A DNA stretch of 64,000 nucleotides, from positions 3,906,001 through 3,970,000 of the forward strand of contig NZ_AP024109.1 of NCBI RefSeq assembly GCF_016591715.1, written 5' to 3'. Made by a program: the position numbers and the translations under genes. The notes under the pieces are model-generated. The model was not told the origin of the DNA, made no database searches, and saw only the letters and a list, made by a program, of their open reading frames with translations. The first letter of the stretch is position 1, and each line of letters opens with the position of its first letter. This document shows positions 43,436 to 51,956 of this stretch, piece after piece. Source of the stretch: Mesorhizobium sp. J8. Lineage in GTDB: Bacteria > Pseudomonadota > Alphaproteobacteria > Rhizobiales > Rhizobiaceae.

Positions 43436-43478
43436 ATTTGTAACCTTGTTCGGACCGCCGGGAATCGACGCCATTCCC

Positions 43479-43527
43479 AAGCATCTCTCCCGAAAGTGGG
43501 AACCGGTTTCGGGGCAAAGACATGCGC
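43479..43527 (+). repeat. short palindromic repeat, CCCGAAA family
   Basis: CCCGAAA (43489-43495) and TTTCGGG (43507-43513) pair around GTGGGAACCGG; outer parts are GCATCTCT and AGACATGC. The phrase CCCGAAAGTGGGAACCGGTT is a very common rhizobial intergenic repeat and is related to the copy at 18244. Confidence 0.65.
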
Positions 43528-43578
43528 GAGGTTGAAATACAAAGCGTATGAGCAAACCCTGAAAGATCGCGAAGCGCT

Positions 43579-44952
43579 TCAGGCAGCCTTGGCGACGACC
43601 CGGTTGCGGCCGCCGCTTTTGGCTTCGTAGAGCGCAAGGTCGGCGCGCTTCATCAGGGCGGCGACGCTGTCGGTCCCTTTCAGCAGCGAGGACACGCCGA
43701 CGCTGACCGTGACTTCGATCGCCTTGCCGTCATTGCCGACCGCAAACGGCGCCTGCGCGATCTCGGCGCGGATGCGCTCGGCGACCTTCTCGGCGACCGC
43801 GCCGTCGGTATCCGGCATCACCACGACGAACTCCTCCCCGCCGAACCGGCAGGCGAGATCGATGCCGCGCACATTCTTGCGCAGCCGCCTGGCGAATTCG
43901 CGCAGAACATCGTCGCCGCCGTCATGGCCATACGTGTCGTTGATCGACTTGAAGCGATCGAGATCGGTGATCATCACCGACAGCGGCCGCCGCCGCGCCA
44001 CGGCGCGATCGAACAGCGTCTGCAGATGGCTGTCGAGGTAACGCCGGTTATGCAGCCCGGTCAGCCCGTCGATCACAGCCATCTCGATGGTCTGGGCGAC
44101 ACTGGCGCGCAACTGGTCGTTATAGCGTTTGCGCCGCACCTGCGTGCGCAGGCGCGCCGTCAGCTCGTGTTGGTCGATCGGTCGGATCAGGTAGTCGTTG
44201 ATGCCGAGTTCCAGGCCGCGCAGGATGCGGCCCTCCTCTCCCTCGTCGGCGAGCAGCATGATCGGCAGGAAGCGGGTGCGGTCCAGCGAACGCAGCTGCG
44301 AGCAGAGTCTCAGCGCATCGAAGTCGGAGAAGGCAGTCGAGATCAGCACGCATTCATACGGCGTCTCGGCAGCTTGGAAGAAGCCCGCGTTCGGATCGGT
44401 CGCGACATCGAGCTCGGCGCTGTTGCGCAGCATCTTCTGGATGCGTTCAACGGAAGATTTGCGCTCGTCGATGAGAAGCACTCTCGGCTTCGCGTCTCCG
44501 GTCGCGAAATCGCGGCTCAGAAGCTCTTCGATGCCGATATTGCGCGTGGTCGATGCGCGCAGCCTAAGCTCGTCGGTCAGCGATTTCAGCCTGACGAGGC
44601 TCTTCACGCGCGTCATCAGCTGCAGGTCATTGACCGGCTTGGTCAGGAAATCGTCGGCGCCCGCCTCGAGGCCGCGCACGCGGTCCGACACCTGATCGAG
44701 CGCGGTGATCATGACGACGGGGATATGCGAGGTCGCCGGATCGCTCTTCAGGCGTCTGCACACCTCGAACCCGTCCATGTCGGGCATCATCACGTCGAGC
44801 AACACGACATCGACCTTGCCGTTCTCGCAGGTCTCGATCGCATCCGGACCGTTATTGGCCGTCAGCACCTCGAAATACTCGGCCAGCAGCCGAACCTCCA
44901 GCAGCCGCACATTGGCGGGGATATCGTCGACGACGAGGATCCGCGCTGTCAT
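43579..44952 (-). CDS. pleD: response regulator diguanylate cyclase PleD
   Basis: A 457-residue protein that makes c-di-GMP when phosphorylated, controlling the motile-to-sessile and cell-pole changes. The first receiver has the phospho-acceptor Asp53 (VVLLDVMMPDMDGF) and Lys in FLTKPV. The second receiver (about 155-275) is degenerate: its acceptor site reads VLISTAFSD, as in known PleD where it is a dimer adaptor. The GGDEF domain has GGEEF (371-375) and the intact inhibitory RxxD site (RGIDLACRFGGEEF). It is downstream of divK by 33 bp, the usual divK-pleD operon. Confidence 0.97.
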   Translation of the reverse strand: MTARILVVDDIPANVRLLEVRLLAEYFEVLTANNGPDAIETCENGKVDVVLLDVMMPDMDGFEVCRRLKSDPATSHIPVVMITALDQVSDRVRGLEAGADDFLTKPVNDLQLMTRVKSLVRLKSLTDELRLRASTTRNIGIEELLSRDFATGDAKPRVLLIDERKSSVERIQKMLRNSAELDVATDPNAGFFQAAETPYECVLISTAFSDFDALRLCSQLRSLDRTRFLPIMLLADEGEEGRILRGLELGINDYLIRPIDQHELTARLRTQVRRKRYNDQLRASVAQTIEMAVIDGLTGLHNRRYLDSHLQTLFDRAVARRRPLSVMITDLDRFKSINDTYGHDGGDDVLREFARRLRKNVRGIDLACRFGGEEFVVVMPDTDGAVAEKVAERIRAEIAQAPFAVGNDGKAIEVTVSVGVSSLLKGTDSVAALMKRADLALYEAKSGGRNRVVAKAA

Positions 44953-44985
44953 GTCAAAAAACTCCGGTTCTGCTGGTCTCGGGCA

Positions 44986-45357
44986 TCAGGCGTCGCCCAG
45001 ATAGGATTTGATCGTCTCGATGAAGCGCGGTACCGAGATCGGCTTGGAGATATAGGCCTCGCAGCCGCCCTGGCGGATGCGCTCCTCATCGCCCTTCATG
45101 GCGAAAGCGGTGACGGCGATTACCGGAATCGAATGCAGCTCGTCGTCTTCCTTCAGCCATTTGGTCACTTCCAGGCCGGAGACTTCGGGCAGTTGGATGT
45201 CCATCAGAATGAGATCCGGCCGGTGCTGGCGCGCGAGATCCAGCGCCTCCAGCCCGTTGCGTGTGCGGACCGTCTCGTAACCGCTGGCTTCGATGAGGTC
45301 CCGAAAGAGCTTCATGTTGAGCTCATTGTCCTCGACGATCATGACCTTCTTAGCCAT
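44986..45357 (-). CDS. divK: cell-cycle response regulator DivK
   Basis: A 123-residue single-domain receiver. DivK is phosphorylated and dephosphorylated by PleC/DivJ/PdhS-type kinases and controls CtrA through DivL-CckA, setting asymmetric division. The acidic pocket VEDNE, acceptor Asp53 ([13 protein letters not shown]), Thr in VTAFAMKGD and Lys in YISKPISV are all present. The sequence closely follows the alphaproteobacterial DivK pattern ([18 protein letters not shown]). It is the first gene of the divK-pleD operon and divergent from the DUF3572 gene. Confidence 0.97.
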   Translation of the reverse strand: MAKKVMIVEDNELNMKLFRDLIEASGYETVRTRNGLEALDLARQHRPDLILMDIQLPEVSGLEVTKWLKEDDELHSIPVIAVTAFAMKGDEERIRQGGCEAYISKPISVPRFIETIKSYLGDA

Positions 45358-45598
45358 CAGTTTCCCGTCCCGACCGCCCTCGAAGCCGAAGACCGTCGCA
45401 ATGCGTCCCCTTCAGACCGCACCCAACCCTTTTCCACTCTAGCCCAATATGATTGACGAAACGGAAACCGGAGGTTGGAAAGCTGCACCAATTTCCACCT
45501 TCGGACGTTGTACGGGAGAGAGCGGAGGCTTGCCGCAAGCGACGCTTGCCGTTACTGCGGAAGGAGACTCGAAAAAATCCACCATTCCAAAGGTAATG

Positions 45599-45898
45599 AT
45601 GGCGAACGCAGCGTCAATGCGCGAGGAAGCGGAAACCATTGCCGTCAAGGCTTTGGGCTTCGTCGCCGCCGATCCGGAACTTCTGCCGCGCTTCCTCGCA
45701 ATTACCGGCATCGAGGCGAACTCGATCCGCAGGGCCGCCGCGGAGCCTGGCTTCCTCGCCGGCGTCCTGCAATTCATTCTGGCTCACGAGCCGACGCTGC
45801 TGCGCTTCGCCGAGGAGACCGGCACGCCGCCGGCCGCGGTCGGCAAGGCATTGCGCGCGCTCCCGCTCGGCAACGACGACCACGAACGTTCGACATGA
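45599..45898 (+). CDS. DUF3572 family protein
   Basis: A 99-residue protein. The body EEAETIAVKALGFVAADPEL then LPRFLAITGIEANSIRRAA and FLAGVLQFILAHEPTLLRFA is the DUF3572 pattern of small helical alphaproteobacterial proteins with unknown function. The frame is open from 45449, but the ATG at 45599 has AAAGG at the right distance and gives the family length. Its stop overlaps the next ATG (ATGA), so it is coupled to the HAD-like gene; the same pairing is common in rhizobia. Confidence 0.85.
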   Translation: MANAASMREEAETIAVKALGFVAADPELLPRFLAITGIEANSIRRAAAEPGFLAGVLQFILAHEPTLLRFAEETGTPPAAVGKALRALPLGNDDHERST

Positions 45899-46548
45899 GC
45901 GACGATCCCGAGACGGCGCGGCAGATCGAAGAACTTGCCGCCGACGACCGGCCGCTGCTGGTGCTCGACGTCGACGATGTCGTGCTCGAGTTCGTCCGGC
46001 CCTTCCCGCATTTCCTGAAAACGCGCGGCTTCGGGCTGACGCTGAATTCCTTCCGATTGACCGGCAACATCGCCGAAACCGCAACGGGACGGCTGATCGA
46101 ACAGCCGGAAGTGACGGCGCTGCTCGGCGATTTCTTCGACACCCAGGCGGATTGGCAAAGCATCACCGAGGGCGCGGCGGACGCCCTGGCGATGCTTGGA
46201 CAAGGCGCCGAGATCGTCATGCTGACCGCCATGCCGCACAAGCACCGTGCCGTGCGCCGCACGCATCTCGATGCGCTGGGGCTCGACTATCCGCTGCTGA
46301 CGACCGAGATGGCCAAGGGGCCTGCCATTGCCAAGCTGCGCGGTCTTAAAGGCCGGCCGGTCGCCTTCGTCGACGACCAGCCCTCCAACCTGCTCTCGGC
46401 GCGCAACTCCGTGGCGGACGCCCATCTTTTCCATCTGATGGCCGACAACTCGCTGCGCGCCTTCCTGCCGCCGACGCCGCAAGACATCATCTCGGTCGAG
46501 GATTGGCGTGAGGCGGCGCCCAAGATCGCGGCCGCGCTCGGGCTTTAG
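45895..46548 (+). CDS. HAD-like hydrolase family protein
   Basis: A 217-residue protein with HAD phosphatase marks: motif I VLDVDDVVLEF (DxD at about residues 25-27), motif II VMLTAMP (Thr), a Lys in the RGLKGRPV region, and motif IV VAFVDDQPSN (DD). The substrate is unknown. It is translated from an ATG inside the stop of the DUF3572 gene, which points to joint work of the two proteins, but no pathway is known. Confidence 0.82.
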   Translation: MSDDPETARQIEELAADDRPLLVLDVDDVVLEFVRPFPHFLKTRGFGLTLNSFRLTGNIAETATGRLIEQPEVTALLGDFFDTQADWQSITEGAADALAMLGQGAEIVMLTAMPHKHRAVRRTHLDALGLDYPLLTTEMAKGPAIAKLRGLKGRPVAFVDDQPSNLLSARNSVADAHLFHLMADNSLRAFLPPTPQDIISVEDWREAAPKIAAALGL

Positions 46549-46561
46549 TTAGCGCAAGCGC

Positions 46562-48139
46562 TCAGGGCTGCAGCTTTGCGCCAGCCCCGCCATTGTCGCC
46601 GCCGCCATTGTCACCATCGCCCGAATCGTCGCTCCTGGTGGAATTGTCCGTTCCGTTCGAGCCGTCATCGCCGCCCGAATTGTCGTCCTGGACTTCATCC
46701 GGCCCCTTCAGCATGGCGCCGTTGACCGCCACGGATCCGTCGGCCTTGGTGTTGATCACCCATTCCAGGCGGCCGTCCGGCAGCGTCCTGCCGAAGCCTT
46801 TGACGGCCAAGGCAAACGGGAAGGCCTGCGCCATCTGCTCATCGCTCTTGGCGCCTTCCTTCAGAGCATCGACGATCTTGTCATAGCCAGCGACATCGAC
46901 GGTCAAGGTTGCATCCGGTTTCTCTCCGGGAAACGTCATCTCGCCTTCCATCGCGAGCTCGATGTCGCCGTTCTTCAGCGTGCTGTGTCCGATGACGACC
47001 TTCGGATTCTTGGCCTTGAAATCGGCGACCAGAGCCTTGCCGAATTCATCCGACAGTGGCGGATTCTTATTGAGATCAAAGGCTTCGATCGCTTTTTTCG
47101 CCATCGTATCGAGATCGATATTGGCGCCGCCGAAGTTCAGGTCGATATCCGTGGGCAACAGCGGCACCGTCCATTCAGGCAGGGTCTGGTGCGGGATCGT
47201 CAACCCAGAGGCCTTGATCGTGTAATCGACCTTGCCGTTCTGAGAGACGCCGTCCATGCCGAATGCGGTGCTGAATTGCTTCGCCCCGAATTCGCCGATA
47301 GGGCTTTCCACAATAAAGTCCTTGAAGCCGTAGTTGCCGTCGACCCGTTGCCAGATCGGCAGCGCGGCCAGCATCAGCGATTTGAGCTCGGCCTGGTTCG
47401 CCTTGAGCTTGGCCTCGTCTTCATTGGCCACGGCAAAAGCGAGCAGGTCGAGCAGCGGCTTCGTCCGCACGCCTTTGCCGTTTGCATCCACCGAAAGTTC
47501 CGGCGTTTTCAAGGTGAGCAGAAAATTCATCCCGTTGTCGGGATCGTTCACCTTGATCGTCTCGACGAAGTCCGCGACCTTTTGCGTGGCCGTGAAGTCG
47601 ACGCCGCCATTGGCGGACTTGGTCGCTGTCACGGTGGCCGTGCCGGCGCCGGTCGAGACATCGGCCTGCTGCTTGGCTTCCCGCGACGTCATGGTCATCC
47701 CGGCCAATGAGCTGGTCGCGTTGGTGAAGGCCGCAAGGGCGGGATCGTAGACGCTGGTCAACTTGCCGTCCTTGATCGTGAAGTCCACGCTCTGACGGCC
47801 CTGCGGCCCATTGAATTCGAAGGACGCGCCCTGCGAGAAATTCGACGAAACATCCCATGATCCGTCGCTGCGCGGCTTCACCCGCAGCGCGTATGGCGCC
47901 ATGTCGAATTTCAGGAGCTTCTGCTCCGGCAGCGCATTGACGAGCGCCTTTATGTCGAGCGCAATCTTATAGGCGTCGCCCTCGACGGAAACCTTGAGCA
48001 CACCTTTGTCGAAGGCCTGCTTGCCGAAATAGCGCGCCAGATTGTCGGACAGCTCTTTGGCGCCCTGGTTGTCGACGGTCTGGGCAAAGGCGGGCACGCT
48101 GAGCACGAGGGCAAAGGCAAGTGGCAAAATACGCTTCAC
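46562..48139 (-). CDS. large exported protein of unknown function
   Basis: A 525-residue protein beginning with a GTG (VKRILPLAFALVLSVPAFAQ, signal cut after AFA) that has a good GGAG site upstream. The mature protein is rich in beta-type sequence with several FxFNG/DFTIKDGKLTSVYD-like strands and repeated IxxxGLTIPHQTLPEW and IDLNFGGANIDLD phrases. It may be a periplasmic beta-rich protein like DUF945/DUF2125 proteins, though I cannot assign it firmly. The last 40 residues are an Asp/Gly/Asn/Ser low-complexity tail (DDNSGGDDGSNGTDNSTRSD and on), probably disordered and possibly calcium-binding. It converges on the HAD-like gene. Confidence 0.7.
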   Translation of the reverse strand: MKRILPLAFALVLSVPAFAQTVDNQGAKELSDNLARYFGKQAFDKGVLKVSVEGDAYKIALDIKALVNALPEQKLLKFDMAPYALRVKPRSDGSWDVSSNFSQGASFEFNGPQGRQSVDFTIKDGKLTSVYDPALAAFTNATSSLAGMTMTSREAKQQADVSTGAGTATVTATKSANGGVDFTATQKVADFVETIKVNDPDNGMNFLLTLKTPELSVDANGKGVRTKPLLDLLAFAVANEDEAKLKANQAELKSLMLAALPIWQRVDGNYGFKDFIVESPIGEFGAKQFSTAFGMDGVSQNGKVDYTIKASGLTIPHQTLPEWTVPLLPTDIDLNFGGANIDLDTMAKKAIEAFDLNKNPPLSDEFGKALVADFKAKNPKVVIGHSTLKNGDIELAMEGEMTFPGEKPDATLTVDVAGYDKIVDALKEGAKSDEQMAQAFPFALAVKGFGRTLPDGRLEWVINTKADGSVAVNGAMLKGPDEVQDDNSGGDDGSNGTDNSTRSDDSGDGDNGGGDNGGAGAKLQP

Positions 48140-48237
48140 GTTGGTTCTCCGTCGTCCCGGAAGAATGATTTGCGCTTCTGGTAGGCAAGAAGCGTTACAG
48201 CCGCAAGACGCCGACTGTAGGCCAAAAGCGCATCCGG

Positions 48238-48813
48238 CTAAAGCACCAGCCGCATCAGCGGCCGGCCGGGCTTGCGTTCCACAAGCCTCTCGAAACCGGC
48301 CTTCTCGAACACGCGCGAGGAGCCGACGAAAAGCCCGATCGAACGCGAATCGCGCGACAGGTCGATCGGACAGGCTTCGAGCAGCCTGGCGCCGTTCTCG
48401 CGGGCGAAGGCGATGCCGCCCTCGACGAGACGATGCGTGATGCCGCGGCCCCTCGCCTTGGCGCGGATGAAGAAGCACGAGATCGCCCAGACGTTCGGGT
48501 CGCCGGCGTCGGCAGGATCGACCGGCGCCGAGCCTCTGCCTTGGTTGTTCCATTCGGGCACGTCGGCGCGCGGGCCGACCTGCATCCAGCCGACGGCCTT
48601 GCCGTCCTCGAAGGCGAGAAGGCCCGGCGGCGGACCCGCCTCGATGCGCGCCTTGATAAGGTCCTTGTTGCGCTCCTTGTCGCTGGCGCGGCGCTCCGCC
48701 GGCGCCAGCCGGAAATGCGTGCACCAGCAGCCGTAACAGGCGCCCTGCTTGCCGAACAGGTCTTCGAAATCGAGCCAAAGCTCAGGGGTCAGCGGTGCTA
48801 TGGTCGTGCTCAT
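48238..48813 (-). CDS. GNAT family acetyltransferase
   Basis: A 191-residue protein. The N-terminal part holds the [17 protein letters not shown]ys-rich motif found in a GNAT subgroup, then [20 protein letters not shown]. Acetyl-CoA binding motif A appears as [20 protein letters not shown] (R-x-x-G-x-G/A). The late [14 protein letters not shown] is the usual closing GNAT segment. The substrate is unknown. It is divergent from dinB with 77 bp between; the shared intergenic region carries the SOS box. Confidence 0.87.
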   Translation of the reverse strand: MSTTIAPLTPELWLDFEDLFGKQGACYGCWCTHFRLAPAERRASDKERNKDLIKARIEAGPPPGLLAFEDGKAVGWMQVGPRADVPEWNNQGRGSAPVDPADAGDPNVWAISCFFIRAKARGRGITHRLVEGGIAFARENGARLLEACPIDLSRDSRSIGLFVGSSRVFEKAGFERLVERKPGRPLMRLVL

Positions 48814-48869
48814 GCGTTCTCCCCAGGCCGAGCTTGTTGCCGGCCCTGCGCTGTCGTACCATTGCGTTT

Positions 48870-48884
48870 GTTCTCTTTATGTTC
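48870..48884 (+). promoter_or_regulatory. LexA (SOS) box of dinB
   Basis: GTTCTCTTTATGTTC fits the alphaproteobacterial LexA site GTTC-N7-GTTC exactly. It lies 6 bases before the chosen dinB start at 48891 and contains the alternative ATG at 48879. Confidence 0.8.
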
Positions 48885-48890
48885 GCAGCG

Positions 48891-50207
48891 ATGGCGGTTC
48901 CTGTCAACAATCCCGAACACGGTTTTTGCCGTGACTGCCTGGCGCTCCAGCGCTCGCAGACGCGTCGCTGCGATCGCTGCGGCAGCCCGCGCCTCGTCTG
49001 CCACGCCGAGCTCTACCGGCTCAAGATCGCCCATATCGATTGCGACGCCTTCTACGCGGCGATCGAAAAGCGCGACAATCCCGCGCTGAAGGACAGGCCG
49101 GTCATCGTCGGCGGCGGCCGGCGCGGCGTGGTCTCCACCGCCTGCTACATCGCCCGCATCCAAGGCGTTCGCTCGGCCATGCCGATGTTCAAGGCGCTGG
49201 AACTCTGCCCGGAAGCGGTGGTGATTCCGCCCAACATGGAGAAATACGTGAGCGTCGGCCGCCAGGTGCGCGCGCTCATGTTGGCGTTGACGCCGCAGGT
49301 CGAGCCGCTGTCGATCGACGAGGCGTTTCTCGATCTTGCCGGCACCGAGCGGCTGCACGGCATGCCGCCGGCGCTGGTGCTGGCGCGCTTCGCGCAGACG
49401 GTGGAAAGGGAACTCGGCATCACCGTTTCGGCCGGCCTCTCCTACTGCAAGTTCCTGGCCAAGATCGCCTCGGATTTCCGCAAGCCGCGCGGCTTTTCGG
49501 TGATCGGCGAGGCCGAGGCGCCGAGCTTCCTCGCCGCGCAGCCGGTGACGATGATCTGGGGCGTCGGCAAGGCGCTGGCCGCGACGCTGGAGCGCGACGG
49601 CATCCGCATGATCGCGCAACTGCAGCGCATGGAACGCGGCGACCTGATGCGCCGCTACGGCGCGATGGGCGACCGGCTCTATCGGCTATCGCGCGGCGAG
49701 GACGATCGCCCGGTCGATCCCGACGGCGATGCCAAGAGCGTGTCGGCCGAGACCACCTTCGACACCGACATCGCCGCCCTGGCAGAGCTGGTGCCGGTGC
49801 TGCGCGGCCTGTCGGAAAAGGTCTCGGCCCGGCTGAAGAAATCCGGCATCGCCGGGCGCACCGTGGTGCTCAAGCTCAAGACGCAGGATTTCAAGACGCG
49901 TACCCGCAACCGCCAGCTCGGCGATCCGACGCGGCTGGCCGACCGCATCTTCCAGACCGGACTCGACCTGCTGCGCCGCGAGACCGACGGCACCAAATTC
50001 CGCCTGCTCGGCATCGGCGTCAGCGACCTCTCCGACGACGAAAAGGCCGATCCGCCCGATCTGGTCGACTTGCAATCGCGCAAGCGCGCGCTGGCGGAAG
50101 GCGCGATGGACACGTTGCGCGACAAGTTCGGCAGGAAAGCCGTCGAGACCGGTTATACATTCGGCAAGGGCCGCGCCGCCAATCCGCCCGAGCCGCTCGA
50201 AGAATGA
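48891..50207 (+). CDS. dinB: DNA polymerase IV with N-terminal zinc ribbon
   Basis: A 438-residue Y-family polymerase for error-prone bypass of damaged DNA. Two catalytic sites are visible: [15 protein letters not shown] and [13 protein letters not shown], and the thumb/little-finger parts follow. The first 45 residues are an extra zinc-ribbon-like piece (FCRDCLALQ, with Cys13/16, and [11 protein letters not shown], with Cys27/30), seen in rhizobial DinB but not in E. coli. An ATG at 48879 would lie inside the LexA box, so the ATG at 48891 is preferred. SOS control is expected. Confidence 0.93.
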   Translation: MAVPVNNPEHGFCRDCLALQRSQTRRCDRCGSPRLVCHAELYRLKIAHIDCDAFYAAIEKRDNPALKDRPVIVGGGRRGVVSTACYIARIQGVRSAMPMFKALELCPEAVVIPPNMEKYVSVGRQVRALMLALTPQVEPLSIDEAFLDLAGTERLHGMPPALVLARFAQTVERELGITVSAGLSYCKFLAKIASDFRKPRGFSVIGEAEAPSFLAAQPVTMIWGVGKALAATLERDGIRMIAQLQRMERGDLMRRYGAMGDRLYRLSRGEDDRPVDPDGDAKSVSAETTFDTDIAALAELVPVLRGLSEKVSARLKKSGIAGRTVVLKLKTQDFKTRTRNRQLGDPTRLADRIFQTGLDLLRRETDGTKFRLLGIGVSDLSDDEKADPPDLVDLQSRKRALAEGAMDTLRDKFGRKAVETGYTFGKGRAANPPEPLEE

Positions 50208-50211
50208 AGCA

Positions 50212-50715
50212 TCAGCTGCGCTTCAGGTCGATACGGCTCGTCACGACCATCTTGCCGGTTGCCGGATCCATATCGGTCACCGTCATGCGCATGTTGTCCG
50301 GCCCGACCTTCTCGACCGTCAGCTCCGCGTCGCGATCGCCATTGACGATCTTCGCCCAATGGATGTCGAGATTGATCGCGTCGCCCTTGCGGCTTCCGCT
50401 GAGCCCCGCGGGTCCGCTGCGCGAACCGATATAGGTGCCGGTGTAGTTCCCATCGCTGACCTTCAGGTCGGCGCGGATTTCGCGCGACATGATCAGCAGC
50501 GCGCGGCAGGTGCCGTCAAGCGACAGCGAGTTCGCCGTCGCGTCCGAGGTGAAGGTGCAATTGATGTTCATCACCGGCGTGTTGGTCCTGATTCTCACCG
50601 TTCCCTTGCCGGAAAACTTTCCCTGCAGCGAACGCAGGAAAGCCGCCTCGTCGGCATGCGCGCCTGTCGAGCAGAAAAGGCAGGCGGCGGCCAGCACGGC
50701 GGCGGTCGATTTCAT
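50212..50715 (-). CDS. small exported protein of unknown function
   Basis: A 167-residue protein with a Sec signal (MKSTAAVLAAACLFCSTGAHA; cut after AHA) and so probably periplasmic. The mature part, beginning LRSLQGKFSGKGTVRIRTNT, has a beta-rich look with two Cys (NINCTF, GTCRALL) that may form a disulfide. I know similar unnamed rhizobial proteins; no function is established. It converges on dinB with only 4 bp between stops. A half RIME-like repeat follows its start on the upstream side. Confidence 0.7.
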   Translation of the reverse strand: MKSTAAVLAAACLFCSTGAHADEAAFLRSLQGKFSGKGTVRIRTNTPVMNINCTFTSDATANSLSLDGTCRALLIMSREIRADLKVSDGNYTGTYIGSRSGPAGLSGSRKGDAINLDIHWAKIVNGDRDAELTVEKVGPDNMRMTVTDMDPATGKMVVTSRIDLKRS

Positions 50716-50743
50716 CAAGGCGTTCCCCTCTCGCGATCGCTAA

Positions 50744-50775
50744 GACAATTCCAGGAAAAGTATGACATGGGTTTG
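50744..50775 (+). repeat. RIME-like fragment
   Basis: GACAATTCCAGGAAAAGTATG is the left part of the first palindrome; the right part is missing or too altered to see. Confidence 0.45.
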
Positions 50776-50941
50776 GCCGCACCTTCCAAAGGAAGGCGGG
50801 AAACGTCGACTTAACGGGCGCCGCGGCCGCAAGGTTCCGCCGTCGCCATGACGGTTTTTTGACATCCCTGTTGGCTGGCCCAGTGGAATGACGCCACTAA
50901 CGGTTGCGGCCAGGGTCCAGGCTTGCGACATAGGCGCCCAA

Positions 50942-51829
50942 ATGGCGCCCGCTCCCTCGATCCCAAAAGCCGCATTCTGGATGGCTCTGTCAATCACCTC
51001 GATGCTGGCGATGTCGGTTGCCGGCCGCGAGACGACGGCCGAGCTCAACGTGTTCCAGGTGCTGGAACTGCGTTCGGTGATCGGTTTCTTCATCCTTTTG
51101 CCGCTGGTGGTGATGAACGGCGGTTTTGCCGCAATGCGCACAGGACGCCCCTTCGCTCACATCGCCCGCAACGTCATCCACTACACCGGCCAGGCCGCGT
51201 GGCTCTATGCGCTGACGCTCATCCCGCTCGCCGTGCTGATCTCGATCGAGTTCACGACGCCGATTTGGACGGCGATTCTCGCGGTCAGTTTCCTGGGGGA
51301 AAGACTGTCCCGGTCAAAACTGACGGCGATCGTGCTTGGCTTGATCGGCGTGGTGATCATCGTACGCCCCAGCGCCGGCTCGATGGATCCCGGACACCTC
51401 GTCGTGCTCGGCGCCGCGGTCTGCTTCGGCATTTCGATGGTGCTGGTGAAGTCGATGACCAAGACCGAAAGCGTGGTGCGCATCATCTTCTGGATGCTGA
51501 TCATCCAGTCGGTGGTTGGCTTGATCCCGGCTCTCTACAGCTGGCGCACTCCCTCTCCAGAGCTCTGGCCATGGATTTTCGTCATCGCCTTCACCGGCAT
51601 GTCATCGCATTTCTGCCTGGCCCGCGCGCTCACCCACGCAGACGCCACGATCATCTCGCCGATGGATTTCCTGCGCGTGCCGCTGACGGCGCTGGTCGGC
51701 TGGCTGCTCTATCATGAGCAGATCGACGCCTTCACCGCCGGCGGCGCGGCCCTGATTCTTGCCGGCAACCTGCTCAACCTGCAGAAGAAGACGCCGCGGG
51801 TTGCCGAAGCGGAAGCGGCAACCCCTTAG
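50942..51829 (+). CDS. DMT (EamA) family transporter
   Basis: A 295-residue inner-membrane transporter with ten predicted helices in two EamA repeats. Marks include VFQVLELRSVIGFFILLPLV, the end-of-repeat region LISIEFTTPIWTAILAVSFL with GERLSRSKLTAIVLGLIGVV, and in the second repeat ATIISPMDFLRVPLTALVGW. The cargo is unknown (amino acids or metabolites are usual). The start is uncertain: an ATG at 50888 would add 18 residues, but 50942 gives the normal distance to the first helix. Its TAG stop is at the first bases of a reversed RIME element. Confidence 0.87.
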   Translation: MAPAPSIPKAAFWMALSITSMLAMSVAGRETTAELNVFQVLELRSVIGFFILLPLVVMNGGFAAMRTGRPFAHIARNVIHYTGQAAWLYALTLIPLAVLISIEFTTPIWTAILAVSFLGERLSRSKLTAIVLGLIGVVIIVRPSAGSMDPGHLVVLGAAVCFGISMVLVKSMTKTESVVRIIFWMLIIQSVVGLIPALYSWRTPSPELWPWIFVIAFTGMSSHFCLARALTHADATIISPMDFLRVPLTALVGWLLYHEQIDAFTAGGAALILAGNLLNLQKKTPRVAEAEAATP

Positions 51830-51956
51830 AGCGTTTCACTGTTTCACGGAAACGGCGAACCACTCTATCTCCTTGTTTTTAAGCAATTTCGCACGGAAGG
51901 TTACAGCGAAGTCGCCGAGCCCAATCGCTCACACGTTCCGGGATTGCTCCAGGCTA
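51827..51956 (-). repeat. RIME-like element between convergent genes, reversed
   Basis: On the minus strand, GGAGCAATCCCGGAACGTGT leads to CCTTCCGTGCGAAATTGCTT, AAAACAAGGAGATAGAGTGG, then CGCCGTTTCCGTGAAACAGT with GAAACGCTCTA. The TAG stop of the DMT transporter gene (51827-51829) overlaps one end; the TAG stop of dnaE (51954-51956) abuts the other. Confidence 0.75.

Larger units (their letters stand above)
43051..43578. other. 528-bp region between convergent rpmG and pleD
   Basis: It holds the rpmG terminator, a RIME-like half element (43109-43155), a possible small ORF (43235-43435), an inverted pair CTTAACC (43399-43405) / GGTTAAG (43425-43431) around a GAATC, and a second-family repeat (43479-43527). 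No firm gene is seen. Confidence 0.7.
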
